DNA of 64,000 nt from Microbacterium faecale (GTDB taxonomy: Bacteria; Actinomycetota; Actinomycetes; Actinomycetales; Microbacteriaceae). Below, piece after piece: positions 1 through 11,000 of this stretch. How positions within the stretch are numbered: position 1 is the first letter of the stretch; each line of letters starts with the position of its first letter. The translations under genes were made by a program, and so were the position numbers. The DNA lies in assembly GCF_014640975.1 (NCBI RefSeq), contig NZ_BMHO01000001.1:1932166-1996165 (forward strand), written 5' to 3'. The notes below the pieces were generated by a model. That model was not told the DNA's origin and did not search any database. It saw nothing but the letters and a program-made list of their open reading frames with translations.

Positions 1-354
1 GGATCCGAAGTTGCCGTGGCCGTCGACGAGCGGCAGGCGCATCGCGAAGTCCTGCGAGAGGCGCACGAGCGCGTCGTAGATCGCGGTATCGCCGTGCGGG
101 TGGAGCTTGCCCATCACGTCGCCGACGACGCGTGCGCTCTTGACATGGCCGCGATCGGGCCGCAGGCCCATCTCGGCCATCTGGTAGAGAATGCGTCGCT
201 GCACCGGCTTGAGGCCGTCGCGCGCGTCGGGGAGCGCTCGCGAGTAGATGACGGAGTACGCGTACTCGAGATAGGAGCCCTGCATCTCGGTCTCGAGCGC
301 GATGTCCTCGATCCGCTCGTTCGTCGGTGCGGCAGATTCCTGCTTGCGCGCCAT
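1..354 (-). CDS. parC: DNA topoisomerase IV subunit A, N-terminal part (truncated by window edge)
   Basis: The 118 residues visible are the start of a type IIA topoisomerase A subunit, which cuts and rejoins DNA with its B subunit. The segment has [19 protein letters not shown] (about residues 38-56) and the quinolone-pocket region [17 protein letters not shown] (about 78-94), with Thr90 at the position of E. coli GyrA Ser83. The window ends at GNFGS, roughly a dozen residues before the catalytic tyrosine expected in this family. The ATG at 354 is preceded on the minus strand by GAGGG. The choice of ParC over GyrA rests on the neighbouring phosphodiesterase and sepH genes rather than on sequence alone. 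Confidence 0.88.
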   Translation of the reverse strand, partial: MARKQESAAPTNERIEDIALETEMQGSYLEYAYSVIYSRALPDARDGLKPVQRRILYQMAEMGLRPDRGHVKSARVVGDVMGKLHPHGDTAIYDALVRLSQDFAMRLPLVDGHGNFGS

Positions 355-417
355 GCAGCCCTCTCTGGTGGAACGTGGTGAGCCGGGCGAGAAAACGGGT
401 GTGCCAGACTGGCCCGG

Positions 418-1545
418 ATGCCGAAAATCTTACCCGCGCGCCCTGCCAAGGCCCGGAATCTCGCCGGAGTGGCGACCGAGATGGTCCGGTCGCTGGGGGC
501 GCGAGGTGACTGGCTTGCGCCGGCGGAATCGGCTGTCGCGATCGTCGTCGATGGCCTCGGCGCGATCCAGCTGCGCGCCCACGCGGCGCACGCCCGTCAC
601 CTGGCACGCGCCATGGGGCGCCGGCAGGTGGCGCAGACGGTGTTTCCCTCGACCACCGCCGCGGCGCTCGGATCGTTCCTGACGGGCGTCTGGCCCGGGG
701 AACACGGCCTCGTGGGGTACCGCGTGCTCGATCCGGATCGTGACCGGCTGACGAACCAGCTCAACGGCTACGAGAAGGACGGCCTCGAACCCGCGACCTG
801 GCAGCGCGCGTCGACGGTGTTCGAGCGCGCCGAAGGGATCCGCAGTTATTCCGTGGGTCATTCCGAGTACCGCGCGACGGGGTTCACCCAGGCGCTGCAG
901 CGTGGCGCCGAGTTCGTCGCGGAAGACGACCTCGCGGGACGCGTGCAGGTGGCCTGCGCACTCGCATCGCAGCACCCCGGGGCGTTCGTGTACTGCTACA
1001 TTCCCGAGCTGGACAAGGCGGGACATCGCCACGGAGTCGACTCTGACGCGTGGCGAAGGACGCTCGAGGCGATCGACAGCGCGATCCGCCCGGTCCTCTC
1101 GCTGCCGCACGACGTCGGCGCCCTCGTGACAGCGGATCACGGCATGGTCGATGTCCCGCGAAGTCGTCATGTGCTGCTGCGCGCGGGCGATTCGCGTCTG
1201 GCCGGTGTGCGGCACCTCGGCGGCGAACCGCGTCTCGTCCACGTCTATGCCGACAGCGGAGTCGACATCGATGACCTCGCGGCGCGGTGGCGCGAGGAAT
1301 CCGGCGCGTACGCGGATGTGTCGACGCGCGACGAGGCGATCGCGGACGGGCTATTCGGGGCATCTGTCGCCCCGCACGTGCGGGGGCGGATCGGGGACGT
1401 GCTCGTCGCCGCGCGTGGTGCCGTCGCGTTCTACGACGATCGACTGCGCAACAAGGATCCGCAGAAGATGATCGGGCAGCACGGATCCGTGACCCCCGAG
1501 GAGATGACGGTGCCCCTCATCCGCTTCGGCGCGTACGCCGACTGA
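418..1545 (+). CDS. Alkaline phosphatase-superfamily phosphodiesterase / nucleotide pyrophosphatase
   Basis: A 375-residue protein of the type I phosphodiesterase/nucleotide pyrophosphatase family (PF01663 type). The two-metal site is visible: Asp in IVVDGLG near residue 44, the Thr nucleophile in [12 protein letters not shown] near 78, [13 protein letters not shown] near 198, TADHGM near 238, and [10 protein letters not shown] near the C-terminus. No signal peptide is evident, so it is probably cytoplasmic. The natural substrate cannot be told from sequence. It is divergent from parC. The ATG follows a CAGACT hexamer (405-410) by 7 nt with no convincing Shine-Dalgarno, so the mRNA may be leaderless. 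Confidence 0.85.
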   Translation: MPKILPARPAKARNLAGVATEMVRSLGARGDWLAPAESAVAIVVDGLGAIQLRAHAAHARHLARAMGRRQVAQTVFPSTTAAALGSFLTGVWPGEHGLVGYRVLDPDRDRLTNQLNGYEKDGLEPATWQRASTVFERAEGIRSYSVGHSEYRATGFTQALQRGAEFVAEDDLAGRVQVACALASQHPGAFVYCYIPELDKAGHRHGVDSDAWRRTLEAIDSAIRPVLSLPHDVGALVTADHGMVDVPRSRHVLLRAGDSRLAGVRHLGGEPRLVHVYADSGVDIDDLAARWREESGAYADVSTRDEAIADGLFGASVAPHVRGRIGDVLVAARGAVAFYDDRLRNKDPQKMIGQHGSVTPEEMTVPLIRFGAYAD

Positions 1546-1563
1546 CGGGCGCGACCGGCCGGA

Positions 1564-2577
1564 TCAGTCGTCGCCGCGTGCGCCGAAGACGATCTCGTCC
1601 CATGAGGGCATCGATGGGCGCCCGCGGCGTCGCGAGGAGTCGGCGCGCGGCGCGTCATCGTCCGCGGATGTGGCACGGGGAGGTTCCTCGGGCTGCTCCT
1701 CCCGCGCGGGGGTCTCCTCAGCGGGCGGCGGCGTCTCCTCGAGGTTCGGATCGATCGAGGAGAACATCGCGAGCGGACGGTGCGGGCGGTCCTCGGGCTC
1801 CTCGTCCGAGTCCTCGGCAGCCGACGGGGGCGTCTCGCGCTGGCCGCGCTTGCGGCGCAATGCCTCGAGCAGGTCGGCCGTTTCAGTCGGGCGCTCGGGT
1901 TCGGGTGCGGGGGCGGGGTCCTCTTCGTGGAACGTGTGGTCGTCGAACGACGAGGCGTCCTTCTCGTCCTGTGCCACGTCGAGTGCACGCAGACGGGGGA
2001 TGAGCGTATCGCTCGCCATCCGGCCCTGGCGCGAGAGCTGCGCGGCGTCGTCGTTCGCCGGGGCAAGCGCACTGCGACGCGGGTCGAAACTCCAGCGAGC
2101 GTCGCGCTCGATACCGGAGGCCTCAAAGGTGAGCTTCACGACCCACCCGTCATCGGTCTTCCAGCTCGTCCAGCTCTCCTGCGTCGCCGACACGTCGGCG
2201 AGCTTCTGCCGGATCGCATTCCCGAATGTCGGATTCTCATCCTGATCGACGCCGATACCCGTCAGAACGGGCATCGCGAGCGCGCGATCCACGATGTGCT
2301 CGCGCTCGGCGAGGACGGGGCCCTCGAAGAGACGCACCTTTTCGATCTCGTACGAGAGCAGCTCGGCGACCTCTTCGGCGGTGAGTCCGGCTCGGAAATG
2401 GGCCTGGATCTCCCGCGGGCTCGGTCCGACCTGCTGCGGACGCGGCTCGACCACGACGCGCGCCTTGCGCACCTCCTGGTTGAGCATGTCGTCGATCTCG
2501 AGAGTGAAGCGCTGTCCCTGCTCGGTGGCGAGGACGAGGCGCTGTCCCTCCGTACCCACGATGGTCAGCTGTTCCAT
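1564..2577 (-). CDS. sepH: Septation protein SepH (DUF3071)
   Basis: A 337-residue protein. The N-terminal domain MEQLTIVGTEGQRLVLATE and the helix-turn-helix-like segment PSPREIQAHFRAGLTAEEVA (about residues 53-72) match the actinobacterial SepH family, which in Streptomyces and mycobacteria binds FtsZ and stimulates its assembly during division. The C-terminal half is a low-complexity, acidic and proline-rich tail (repeated EETPPPAEET-like stretches), expected to be disordered. The ATG at 2577 was preferred over one 14 codons upstream because GGAG lies at normal spacing before it. The stop is 18 nt from that of the convergent phosphodiesterase gene. Confidence 0.88.
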   Translation of the reverse strand: MEQLTIVGTEGQRLVLATEQGQRFTLEIDDMLNQEVRKARVVVEPRPQQVGPSPREIQAHFRAGLTAEEVAELLSYEIEKVRLFEGPVLAEREHIVDRALAMPVLTGIGVDQDENPTFGNAIRQKLADVSATQESWTSWKTDDGWVVKLTFEASGIERDARWSFDPRRSALAPANDDAAQLSRQGRMASDTLIPRLRALDVAQDEKDASSFDDHTFHEEDPAPAPEPERPTETADLLEALRRKRGQRETPPSAAEDSDEEPEDRPHRPLAMFSSIDPNLEETPPPAEETPAREEQPEEPPRATSADDDAPRADSSRRRGRPSMPSWDEIVFGARGDD

Positions 2578-2887
2578 CCTGCTCCTCTCCGCCGTGTGCG
2601 CACTGGGCGCATCGCACACATGGTGTCACGCGCGCGCTCTGAAACGGGGAATAACGCAGGCGCGCCGCACGTTTGCTCGGAATGAGATGGTCTGCGACGC
2701 GCCGAAGCGAGTACGTGCATTTGCGATTCCCGGCTCCGTCGTGCAGACTGTCGCCGCCCCGCGCACTGCGGTATGTCGACATCAGATGTCGATCACGCAG
2801 ACGATGATCCATGACGAAGCGACCCAAGCGACGGCGACCGGGGCATCCAATCCATCCACACCCACCCGAGAGAAGTGACTCCTGGCG
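2578..2887. other. Intergenic region between divergent sepH and DUF4193 genes
   Basis: About 310 bases with no supported gene. It must hold the promoters of both divergent genes. The one clear structure is a 17-bp inverted repeat at 2776-2792, listed separately. Short open frames crossing it lack Shine-Dalgarno sites and recognisable domains. Confidence 0.6.
2776..2792. promoter_or_regulatory. 17-bp perfect inverted repeat, candidate operator
   Basis: TCGACATC, one central A, then GATGTCGA: two perfect 8-bp arms. A second palindrome, ATGTCGACAT, is nested at 2773-2782. It sits 96 bp upstream of the DUF4193 start. Operator function is inferred from symmetry and position only. Confidence 0.4.
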
Positions 2888-3178
2888 ATGGCAACTGACT
2901 ACGATGCACCGCGCAACAAGAACGAAGACGAGGGCAGCGAGTCGATCGAAGCCCTCAAGGCGGCGCGGTCGAACCAGAACACGGCGGTCGAGAACGACGA
3001 CGCCGACAATCCGAGCATCGTCCTCGGCGGAAACGACCTGTCGAACGTCGAACTCGACGTCGTCGTTCTTCCCCCGCAGCAGGACGAGTTCACCTGTATG
3101 GAGTGCTTCCTGGTGAAGCACCGTTCGCAGATCGACCACGTCGGTGACGCCGGCGCGATCTGCCTCGACTGCTCCTAA
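2888..3178 (+). CDS. DUF4193 family protein
   Basis: A 96-residue acidic actinobacterial protein of unknown function. The C-terminal half carries CMECF (Cys76, Cys79) and the terminal ICLDCS (Cys92, Cys95), giving four cysteines in two CxxC pairs that could bind zinc; this is a family feature. The N-terminus (about residues 1-45) is charged and probably disordered. GAGAAG lies a little far upstream as a possible Shine-Dalgarno. Its stop codon overlaps the stop of the convergent DUF3093 gene by 4 bp (3175-3178). Confidence 0.85.
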   Translation: MATDYDAPRNKNEDEGSESIEALKAARSNQNTAVENDDADNPSIVLGGNDLSNVELDVVVLPPQQDEFTCMECFLVKHRSQIDHVGDAGAICLDCS

Positions 3179-3681
3179 CGGGCGTCCTGCTCCGCTGCGG
3201 CGCGCTGAGCGCGCCGCAGCGCGGCGATCACGCGGTCGGGCGTGCGCGTCGAGATCGTCCACGACGTGACGGGATCGTCCGGATCCGTGTTCTCCACGAC
3301 GACGACGCCCTCGATGCCGCCGCGGATCATGTACCACCCGCGCGGATCCAACGCTACGCCTCGCGCGCGGCGTCCTTCGTCGCCCAGATGGCCGACCGCC
3401 TCTCCGAGATGCGCGACATCGATATGGGCGCGCCCGGCGCGCAGTTCGCGTCCGGAGATCTCGACGACCGGCGCCACGGCGATCATCACCGCGATGAGAA
3501 GGATGGCGACCGCGAGACCGATCGACAGCGACACCGTCTGGTCGATGGGGACGGCGACGAGTGCCACCATGGGCGCGACGATCGCTGCGGCCGCGAGGAT
3601 CTTGAGCGACGGCGTGAGCCGTTCGCGATAGACGGCCAGATCGCGAGGCCGAGTCTCGGACGAAGCAGTGGACTGGTGCAT
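3175..3681 (-). CDS. DUF3093 family membrane protein
   Basis: A 168-residue protein with two adjacent hydrophobic segments (about residues 28-70: LKILAAAAIVAPMVALVAVP and LSIGLAVAILLIAVMIAVAP), followed by a soluble domain ending in WTISTRTPDRVIAALRRAQR. Function is unknown; the family is conserved in actinobacteria beside dut. The ATG at 3681 has GAGG two to three bases upstream on the minus strand, and that Shine-Dalgarno lies opposite the -10 hexamer of divergent dut. The downstream end overlaps the DUF4193 stop codon. Confidence 0.83.
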   Translation of the reverse strand: MHQSTASSETRPRDLAVYRERLTPSLKILAAAAIVAPMVALVAVPIDQTVSLSIGLAVAILLIAVMIAVAPVVEISGRELRAGRAHIDVAHLGEAVGHLGDEGRRARGVALDPRGWYMIRGGIEGVVVVENTDPDDPVTSWTISTRTPDRVIAALRRAQRAAAEQDAR

Positions 3682-3687
3682 TACCCT
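3682..3687 (+). promoter_or_regulatory. -10 hexamer TACCCT giving leaderless dut mRNA
   Basis: TACCCT fits TANNNT and ends 6 nt before the GTG start of dut, so transcription should begin at or next to the start codon. Only 12 bp separate the two divergent start codons here, so any -35 element must lie inside the DUF3093 gene. Confidence 0.5.
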
Positions 3688-3693
3688 CGATGC

Positions 3694-4143
3694 GTGAGTG
3701 AAACCGTGGACGTCCCCATTGTCGCATCCCACGTGCCGGTCTACGCGCACCCCGGCGATGCCGGAGCCGACCTCGTCTCGACCGTCTCGGTGCGGCTCGA
3801 AGCGGGGGAGCGCGCGCTTGTCCCCACCGGGGTGCGAATCGCGTTGCCCGAGGGCCATGCGGCGTTCGTTGTGCCGCGGTCCGGGCTGGCCGTCAAACAC
3901 GGCATCACCATCGTCAACTCTCCCGGCACGATCGATGCGGGCTACCGTGGGGAGATCAAGGTCGTCCTCCTCAACACCGATCGCGCGGAAGCGTACGAGA
4001 TCGAGGCGGGCGACCGCATCGCGCAGCTGATTGTCTCGCCCGTCGCGCAGGCGCGTTTCCTGCCAGTCGACGACCTGGACGAGAGCGTGCGCGGCGAGGG
4101 CGGGTTCGGATCCTCCGGCTACGCCGGCGCGACGACGAACTGA
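3694..4143 (+). CDS. dut: Deoxyuridine 5'-triphosphate nucleotidohydrolase
   Basis: A 149-residue trimeric-type dUTPase that hydrolyses dUTP to dUMP and pyrophosphate, keeping uracil out of DNA and supplying dTMP synthesis. All five family motifs are present in order: GDAGADL, PRSGLAVKHG, NSPGTIDAGYRGEI (with the catalytic Asp), DRIAQLIV, and the C-terminal RGEGGFGSSG arm. The GTG at 3694 is chosen because the ATG at 3690 is out of frame and closes at once, and because a -10 hexamer sits 6 nt upstream with no Shine-Dalgarno. It begins a co-directional run with DUF3710 and DUF3159. Confidence 0.95.
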   Translation: MSETVDVPIVASHVPVYAHPGDAGADLVSTVSVRLEAGERALVPTGVRIALPEGHAAFVVPRSGLAVKHGITIVNSPGTIDAGYRGEIKVVLLNTDRAEAYEIEAGDRIAQLIVSPVAQARFLPVDDLDESVRGEGGFGSSGYAGATTN

Positions 4144-4171
4144 AGCGAAGAAGGAACCAGAGGCGAGATCG

Positions 4172-4771
4172 ATGACAGATTCCCACGACGAGGCGGCGCA
4201 GCCCTCGACCGAGAAGTCAGCACCGGCTGACCGTGCAGAACGCGGCCCGTTCGACGCGAGCGAGGCGAATCCCGTCCGGCCGTACATCGATATCGGCGGA
4301 ATCAAAGTGATGCCGCGCGAGGGCATGAATCTGCGCCTCGAGGTCGAGGAGAGCTCGCAGCGGATCGTCGCGGTCGCGCTCGACTATCGCGAGTCCACGC
4401 TGCAGGTGCAGCCCTTCGCGGCGCCGCGCTCGACGGGACTCTGGCACGAAACGCGCGAGCAGATCCGTGCCCAGGTTTCCGATCAGGGCGGCCGCGTCGA
4501 CGAGCGCGACGGCCCTCTCGGCCCGGAGCTGCTGGCAGAGGTGCCGGTCAATGGCGAATCCGGCACGGGGAAGCGAATCGCTCGGTTCGTCGGCATCGAT
4601 GGCCCCCGGTGGTTCCTGCGCGGCGTCATCGGCGGCAAGGGGACGAGTTCGCCCGAGGCGGCCGCTGACATCGAAGAGCTTTTCCGTTCGATCGTGGTCG
4701 TGCGCGGCGATGCGCCCATGCCCCCACGCGATCTGATCCCCCTTTCGATGCCGCAGACCCCGGGATCCTGA
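4172..4771 (+). CDS. DUF3710 family protein
   Basis: A 199-residue actinobacterial protein of unknown function. An acidic, Ala/Glu-rich N-terminus (about residues 1-40) precedes the conserved domain, which runs from YIDIGGIKVMPREGMNLRLE through FVGIDGPRWFLRGVIGG to LFRSIVVVRGDAPMPPRDLIPL. No membrane segment or catalytic motif can be recognised. It starts 28 nt after dut, and its TGA overlaps the ATG of the DUF3159 gene by one base (TGATG), indicating translational coupling. Conservation next to dut suggests a housekeeping role; the sequence does not show which. Confidence 0.85.
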   Translation: MTDSHDEAAQPSTEKSAPADRAERGPFDASEANPVRPYIDIGGIKVMPREGMNLRLEVEESSQRIVAVALDYRESTLQVQPFAAPRSTGLWHETREQIRAQVSDQGGRVDERDGPLGPELLAEVPVNGESGTGKRIARFVGIDGPRWFLRGVIGGKGTSSPEAAADIEELFRSIVVVRGDAPMPPRDLIPLSMPQTPGS

Positions 4772-5520
4772 TGGCGGGCGACGGGCGCGACGACGAGCGC
4801 GACGAGACGCCGCTGACGCCTCCCGACCCGGATCACCCGCGCGCATCGGCGGTTCTCGGAGAGGCCTTCGGGCAGGCGGCGCGCCGAGCCGGTATCGACC
4901 CGTCGGACCACGCCACCACGGGGAAGGTCGTGTGGAAGGCGATCGGCGGCGTGCGCGGCATCGTCGAATCGGTGCTGCCGCTCGTCGTCTTCCTCGCCGC
5001 CGTCACGCTGTGGCCCGATCAGCTGCTGATCGCCGTGATCCTGTCGGTGGCCGCTGCCGGCGCGTTCACGCTGGTGCGTCTCGCACAGCGACAGGCTCCG
5101 TCAGCGGCACTCGGCGGGCTCCTCGCGGTCGCCGTCGCGGGAGCGCTCGTGCTCCTCACCGGGCGAGCGGAGGACAACTTCATCCCGGGGTTCATCACGA
5201 ACGTCGCCTACGGCTCCGCCTTTCTGATCTCGGCATTCGTGGGCTGGTCGATCATCGGTCTGGCCGCGGGGTTCCTGATGGACGACGGCATCCGCTGGCG
5301 GCAGGACCGGCACAAGCGTCGCGTCTTCTTCTGGCTCGCGGTGATGTGGGCCGCCCTGTTCTTCGCGCGTCTCGCCGTGCAGTTCCCGCTCTGGCTGGCG
5401 GAAGTCGACATCCAGGTGATCGGCACGGTGAAGCTCGTGATGGGGATCCCGCTGTTCGCGCCGCTCGTCGCGGTGACATGGCTCGCCGTGCGCGCGCTTT
5501 ACGCACGCCGCGAGAGCTGA
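4771..5520 (+). CDS. DUF3159 family integral membrane protein
   Basis: A 249-residue protein with a charged cytoplasmic N-terminus (about residues 1-60), then around six hydrophobic segments, including LPLVVFLAAVTLWPDQLLIAVILSV, LGGLLAVAVAGALVLLTG and VFFWLAVMWAALFFARLAVQ. The motif TTGKVVWKAIGGVRGIVES leads into the membrane domain. The family is actinobacterial and of unknown function; resemblance to small transporters is only general. It is coupled to the DUF3710 gene and is the last gene before the aconitase regulatory region. Confidence 0.85.
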   Translation: MAGDGRDDERDETPLTPPDPDHPRASAVLGEAFGQAARRAGIDPSDHATTGKVVWKAIGGVRGIVESVLPLVVFLAAVTLWPDQLLIAVILSVAAAGAFTLVRLAQRQAPSAALGGLLAVAVAGALVLLTGRAEDNFIPGFITNVAYGSAFLISAFVGWSIIGLAAGFLMDDGIRWRQDRHKRRVFFWLAVMWAALFFARLAVQFPLWLAEVDIQVIGTVKLVMGIPLFAPLVAVTWLAVRALYARRES

Positions 5521-5529
5521 CCGTGTAGT

Positions 5530-5553
5530 ATTTATCTTGATATCAAGATAAAT
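5530..5553. promoter_or_regulatory. Perfect 24-bp palindrome upstream of acnA, candidate MarR/TamR-type operator
   Basis: ATTTATCTTGAT is followed at once by its exact reverse complement ATCAAGATAAAT, and the AT-rich sequence contrasts with its GC-rich surroundings. It lies 91 bp before the acnA start and overlaps possible -10 elements (TAGTAT 5526-5531; TATCTT 5533-5538). The TATCTTGA/TCAAGATA core resembles sites of the MarR subfamily that includes Streptomyces TamR, which controls aconitase. It does not resemble the AcnR site of corynebacteria. No regulator gene for it lies in the window. Confidence 0.75.
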
Positions 5554-5644
5554 TGTGCGCCATTAGGACGCCCTTCCTAGCCTCAGAAGCCAGGGGGAGG
5601 GAAGATGGGAGCGCACAGCTGCGGTCGACCAGAAGGAGACGCCC

Positions 5645-8458
<2,814 letters not shown>

Positions 8459-8465
8459 GCCGGAT

Positions 8466-8509
8466 GCGACCACGGCCCCGATCACACTCGTGATCGGGGC
8501 CGTGGTCGC
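8466..8509 (+). terminator. Strong hairpin after acnA
   Basis: Two perfectly complementary 20-nt arms (8466-8485 and 8490-8509) enclose a 4-nt ACTC loop, starting 8 nt after the acnA stop. No U-tract follows, as is common for actinobacterial terminators. Confidence 0.8.
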
Positions 8510-8671
8510 TCAAGGCCCCGAGCGCGCCCCTCGCGGCGTTCTCGTCGGTCACCGTGCTGAGCACGCCTCCCTCCTCGGCCTTGCGAGCGACGCACGCGCG
8601 ACCCTGCCGGTCTCAGCCGGATTGCGCCGAGCCGCGGCATCTTCTCGGGGAGAGGGCGTAACCTCGGATCC

Positions 8672-10603
8672 ATGGTTCTGCTTGACTCGATCTCGTCCCC
8701 ACGGGATCTCGACCGGCTCTCGCCGCGACAGCTCTCACAGCTCGCCGGCGAAGTGCGCGAGTTCCTCGTCGAGAACGTCTCGCAGTCCGGCGGACACCTG
8801 GGCCCGAACCTCGGTGTCGTCGAACTGACGATCGCCCTGCATCGCGTCTTCGACTCGCCCCAGGACCCGATTGTCTGGGACACGGGGCACCAGTCGTACG
8901 TTCACAAGCTCCTGACGGGACGCCAGGACTTCGACGGACTCCGCTCGCGCGGCGGCCTCGCCGGCTACCCGCAGCGGTCCGAGAGCGCCCACGACGTCGT
9001 CGAGTCCTCGCACGCGTCGAGCTCACTCAGCTGGGCAGACGGCATCTCTCGCGCCTTCGCTCGCACCGGTCGCGCGGATCGCCATGTCGTGGCGGTCGTC
9101 GGCGACGGTGCGCTCACAGGCGGCATGACGTGGGAGGCGCTCAACAACATCACCGACGACAACGATCGCAACCTCGTGATCATCGTCAACGACAACGGAC
9201 GCAGCTACGCGCCGACGATCGGCGGCATGGCGCGCTACCTCAACCGGGTGCGCACGACGGCCGCGTACCGCGACCTGGGGGAGAAGTCGAACAAGCTCGC
9301 TCGCCGCCTCGGGCGCGTGGGGCGCGCCTTCTACCGCGGCGTGCGCGGCGGGACGCACGGCTTCCTCTCCCGCTTCACGAACAACTCCGCGCTGTACGCC
9401 CAGCTCGACATCAAGTATCTCGGCCCCGTCGACGGTCACGATCTCCCCACGCTGTTGGAGACGCTCGAACTGGCGAAGGCCCACAGCGCGCCCGTGATCG
9501 TGCACGTGATCACCGAGAAGGGCCGTGGATACGACCCGGCCCGCGAGGACGAGGCCGACCAGTTTCACTCCGTCGGTCGCATCGACCCGGCGACGGGCAC
9601 TCCGCTTGCGTCGTCCGGCGAAGGCTGGACCGACGTGTTCGCCGACGAGCTCGTGCAGATCGGAGAGCGCCGCGAGGACGTCATCGCGATGACCGCGGCG
9701 ATGCTGCGACCCACGGGCCTCGCGCCGTTCGCCGAGCGGTTCCCCGAGCGCGTCTACGACGTCGGCATCGCCGAACAGCACGCCGTTGCGTCGGCCGCGG
9801 GCCTCGCCTACGGCGGCCTGCACCCGGTCGTCGCGCTCTACTCCACCTTCGTCAACCGTGCCTTCGACCAGGTGCTGATGGACGTCGCCCTGCACCGCGC
9901 CGGCGTCACGTTCGTGCTCGACCGATCCGGCGTGACCGGACCCGACGGCCCGAGCCACCACGGAATGTGGGATCTCGCACTGCTGCACATCGTCCCGCAC
10001 GTGCGCATCGCCGCCCCCCGTGACGCCGTGCGCCTCCGCGAGGAACTCGGCGAGGCCGTCGCGGTCGAGGACGCCCCCACCATCGTGCGCTTCCCGAAGG
10101 GCGAGGTCGGCGAGCCGATCGAGGCCATCGAACGCACCGAGGACGGCGTCGACGTTCTCGCACGCGACGGGGACGAGGACGTGCTCCTCGTGGGCATCGG
10201 GCCGTTCGCGCGGACCGCCCTCGACGTCGCCGACCGCCTCCGGGCGCAGGGCATCGGCGCGACCGTGATCGACCCGCGCTGGGTCGTGCCGGTCGCGCCC
10301 TCCATCGTCGACCTCGCGCGCCGTCATCGACTCGTGATCACCCTCGAGGACGGCATCCGCGTCGGCGGAATCGGCACCCGCGTGCGGCAGGTCCTGCGCG
10401 AGGCCGGCGTCGACACCGCCGTCGACGAGCTGGGTCTCGCCGATGAGTTCATCGACCACGCCTCACGTGACCAGATTCTCCGCGACGCCGGTCTCACCCC
10501 CGCGAAGATCGCGCAGGATGTCGTCTCGCAGGTTCTCGGCACGCGTATTCCCGTCGCGCGACAGGAAGCCCGCGCGGCCGAGCGTGTGAAGCAGTCGCGC
10601 TGA
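8672..10603 (+). CDS. dxs: 1-deoxy-D-xylulose-5-phosphate synthase
   Basis: A 643-residue thiamine-diphosphate enzyme that joins pyruvate and glyceraldehyde-3-phosphate in the first step of the MEP isoprenoid pathway. The thiamine-diphosphate motif GDGALTGGMTWEALNNI lies near residue 142. Family signatures GGHLGPNLGVVELT, WDTGHQSYVHKLLTGR and the pyrimidine-domain IAEQHAVASAAGLA (near 367) are intact, as is the C-terminal transketolase domain. The ATG at 8672 lies 7 nt after TAACCT (8659-8664), which fits a leaderless transcript; GGGGAGAGG is too far upstream to be a good Shine-Dalgarno. Confidence 0.96.
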   Translation: MVLLDSISSPRDLDRLSPRQLSQLAGEVREFLVENVSQSGGHLGPNLGVVELTIALHRVFDSPQDPIVWDTGHQSYVHKLLTGRQDFDGLRSRGGLAGYPQRSESAHDVVESSHASSSLSWADGISRAFARTGRADRHVVAVVGDGALTGGMTWEALNNITDDNDRNLVIIVNDNGRSYAPTIGGMARYLNRVRTTAAYRDLGEKSNKLARRLGRVGRAFYRGVRGGTHGFLSRFTNNSALYAQLDIKYLGPVDGHDLPTLLETLELAKAHSAPVIVHVITEKGRGYDPAREDEADQFHSVGRIDPATGTPLASSGEGWTDVFADELVQIGERREDVIAMTAAMLRPTGLAPFAERFPERVYDVGIAEQHAVASAAGLAYGGLHPVVALYSTFVNRAFDQVLMDVALHRAGVTFVLDRSGVTGPDGPSHHGMWDLALLHIVPHVRIAAPRDAVRLREELGEAVAVEDAPTIVRFPKGEVGEPIEAIERTEDGVDVLARDGDEDVLLVGIGPFARTALDVADRLRAQGIGATVIDPRWVVPVAPSIVDLARRHRLVITLEDGIRVGGIGTRVRQVLREAGVDTAVDELGLADEFIDHASRDQILRDAGLTPAKIAQDVVSQVLGTRIPVARQEARAAERVKQSR

Positions 10604-10628
10604 CGCCGTCACGGTGACGCCGTCACGG
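10601..10628. repeat. 14-bp tandem duplication at the dxs stop codon
   Basis: TGACGCCGTCACGG occurs twice in immediate succession, the first copy supplying the dxs TGA. Each copy contains the palindrome TGACGCCGTCA, so the RNA can fold into small hairpins and might contribute to termination. Confidence 0.7.
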
Positions 10629-10650
10629 TAGTGCGGCTACCAAATGTCTC

Positions 10651-10723
10651 GCCGCTGCGCGCGTACCTTGCCGCACCCGCAGTCCTTGCCGCTACGCGCG
10701 TGCCTTGCCGCACCCGCAGTCCT
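10651..10723. repeat. 36-bp direct repeat, two copies
   Basis: Copies at 10651-10686 and 10688-10723 are separated by one base and differ at two positions. Each contains CCTTGCCGCACCCGCAGTCC. Part of the second copy (10700-10717) is complementary to 10767-10784 with one mismatch, giving a large stem-loop. Confidence 0.75.
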
Positions 10724-10936
10724 CTCGGATCCGCCGAGCGGATCCTCACCGCCAGGCCCGTTGCCAGCGGGGGCGGCAAGGCACCCGCTTCGCTGCTGGG
10801 CGTGTCGACCTGGAGGTGCCAGAGGCGAATGGGTCAGAGATCGAGCGAATGAGCGCGGTCCCCAATCGGGCCGAGCGTTGATGGCCGCGACGACAAAGCG
10901 CCCGCTCGCTCCTGGCCCCTACTTCCCGCGGACGCG

Positions 10937-10986
10937 ACGGTGCCCGCTTCACCGGACCGTGTCGGCCGGGCGGAAGCGGGCACCGT
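10937..10986. terminator. Terminator-like hairpin between convergent genes
   Basis: ACGGTGCCCGCTTC (10937-10950) pairs perfectly with GAAGCGGGCACCGT (10973-10986) across a 22-nt loop. It lies 14 nt beyond the end of the minus-strand fatty-acid oxidation operon and could also stop read-through from dxs. Confidence 0.6.
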
Positions 10987-11000
10987 GTGTGCGTGTGTGG

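Larger units (their letters stand above)
10604..11000. other. Gene-free, repeat-rich interval between convergent dxs and fadB-type gene
   Basis: About 400 bases without a supportable gene; the open frames crossing it are shadows of neighbours. It contains the 14-bp duplication, a 36-bp direct repeat, nested inverted repeats (outer arms 10700-10717 and 10767-10784; inner GGATCCGC-CGA-GCGGATCC at 10727-10745), and a terminator-like hairpin at 10937-10986. Confidence 0.6.

Noticed and set aside
5526..5560. AcnR- or iron-regulator-type site before acnA
   Set aside because: The palindrome does not match the AcnR operator or a DtxR box; its TATCTTGA core fits the MarR/TamR type better.
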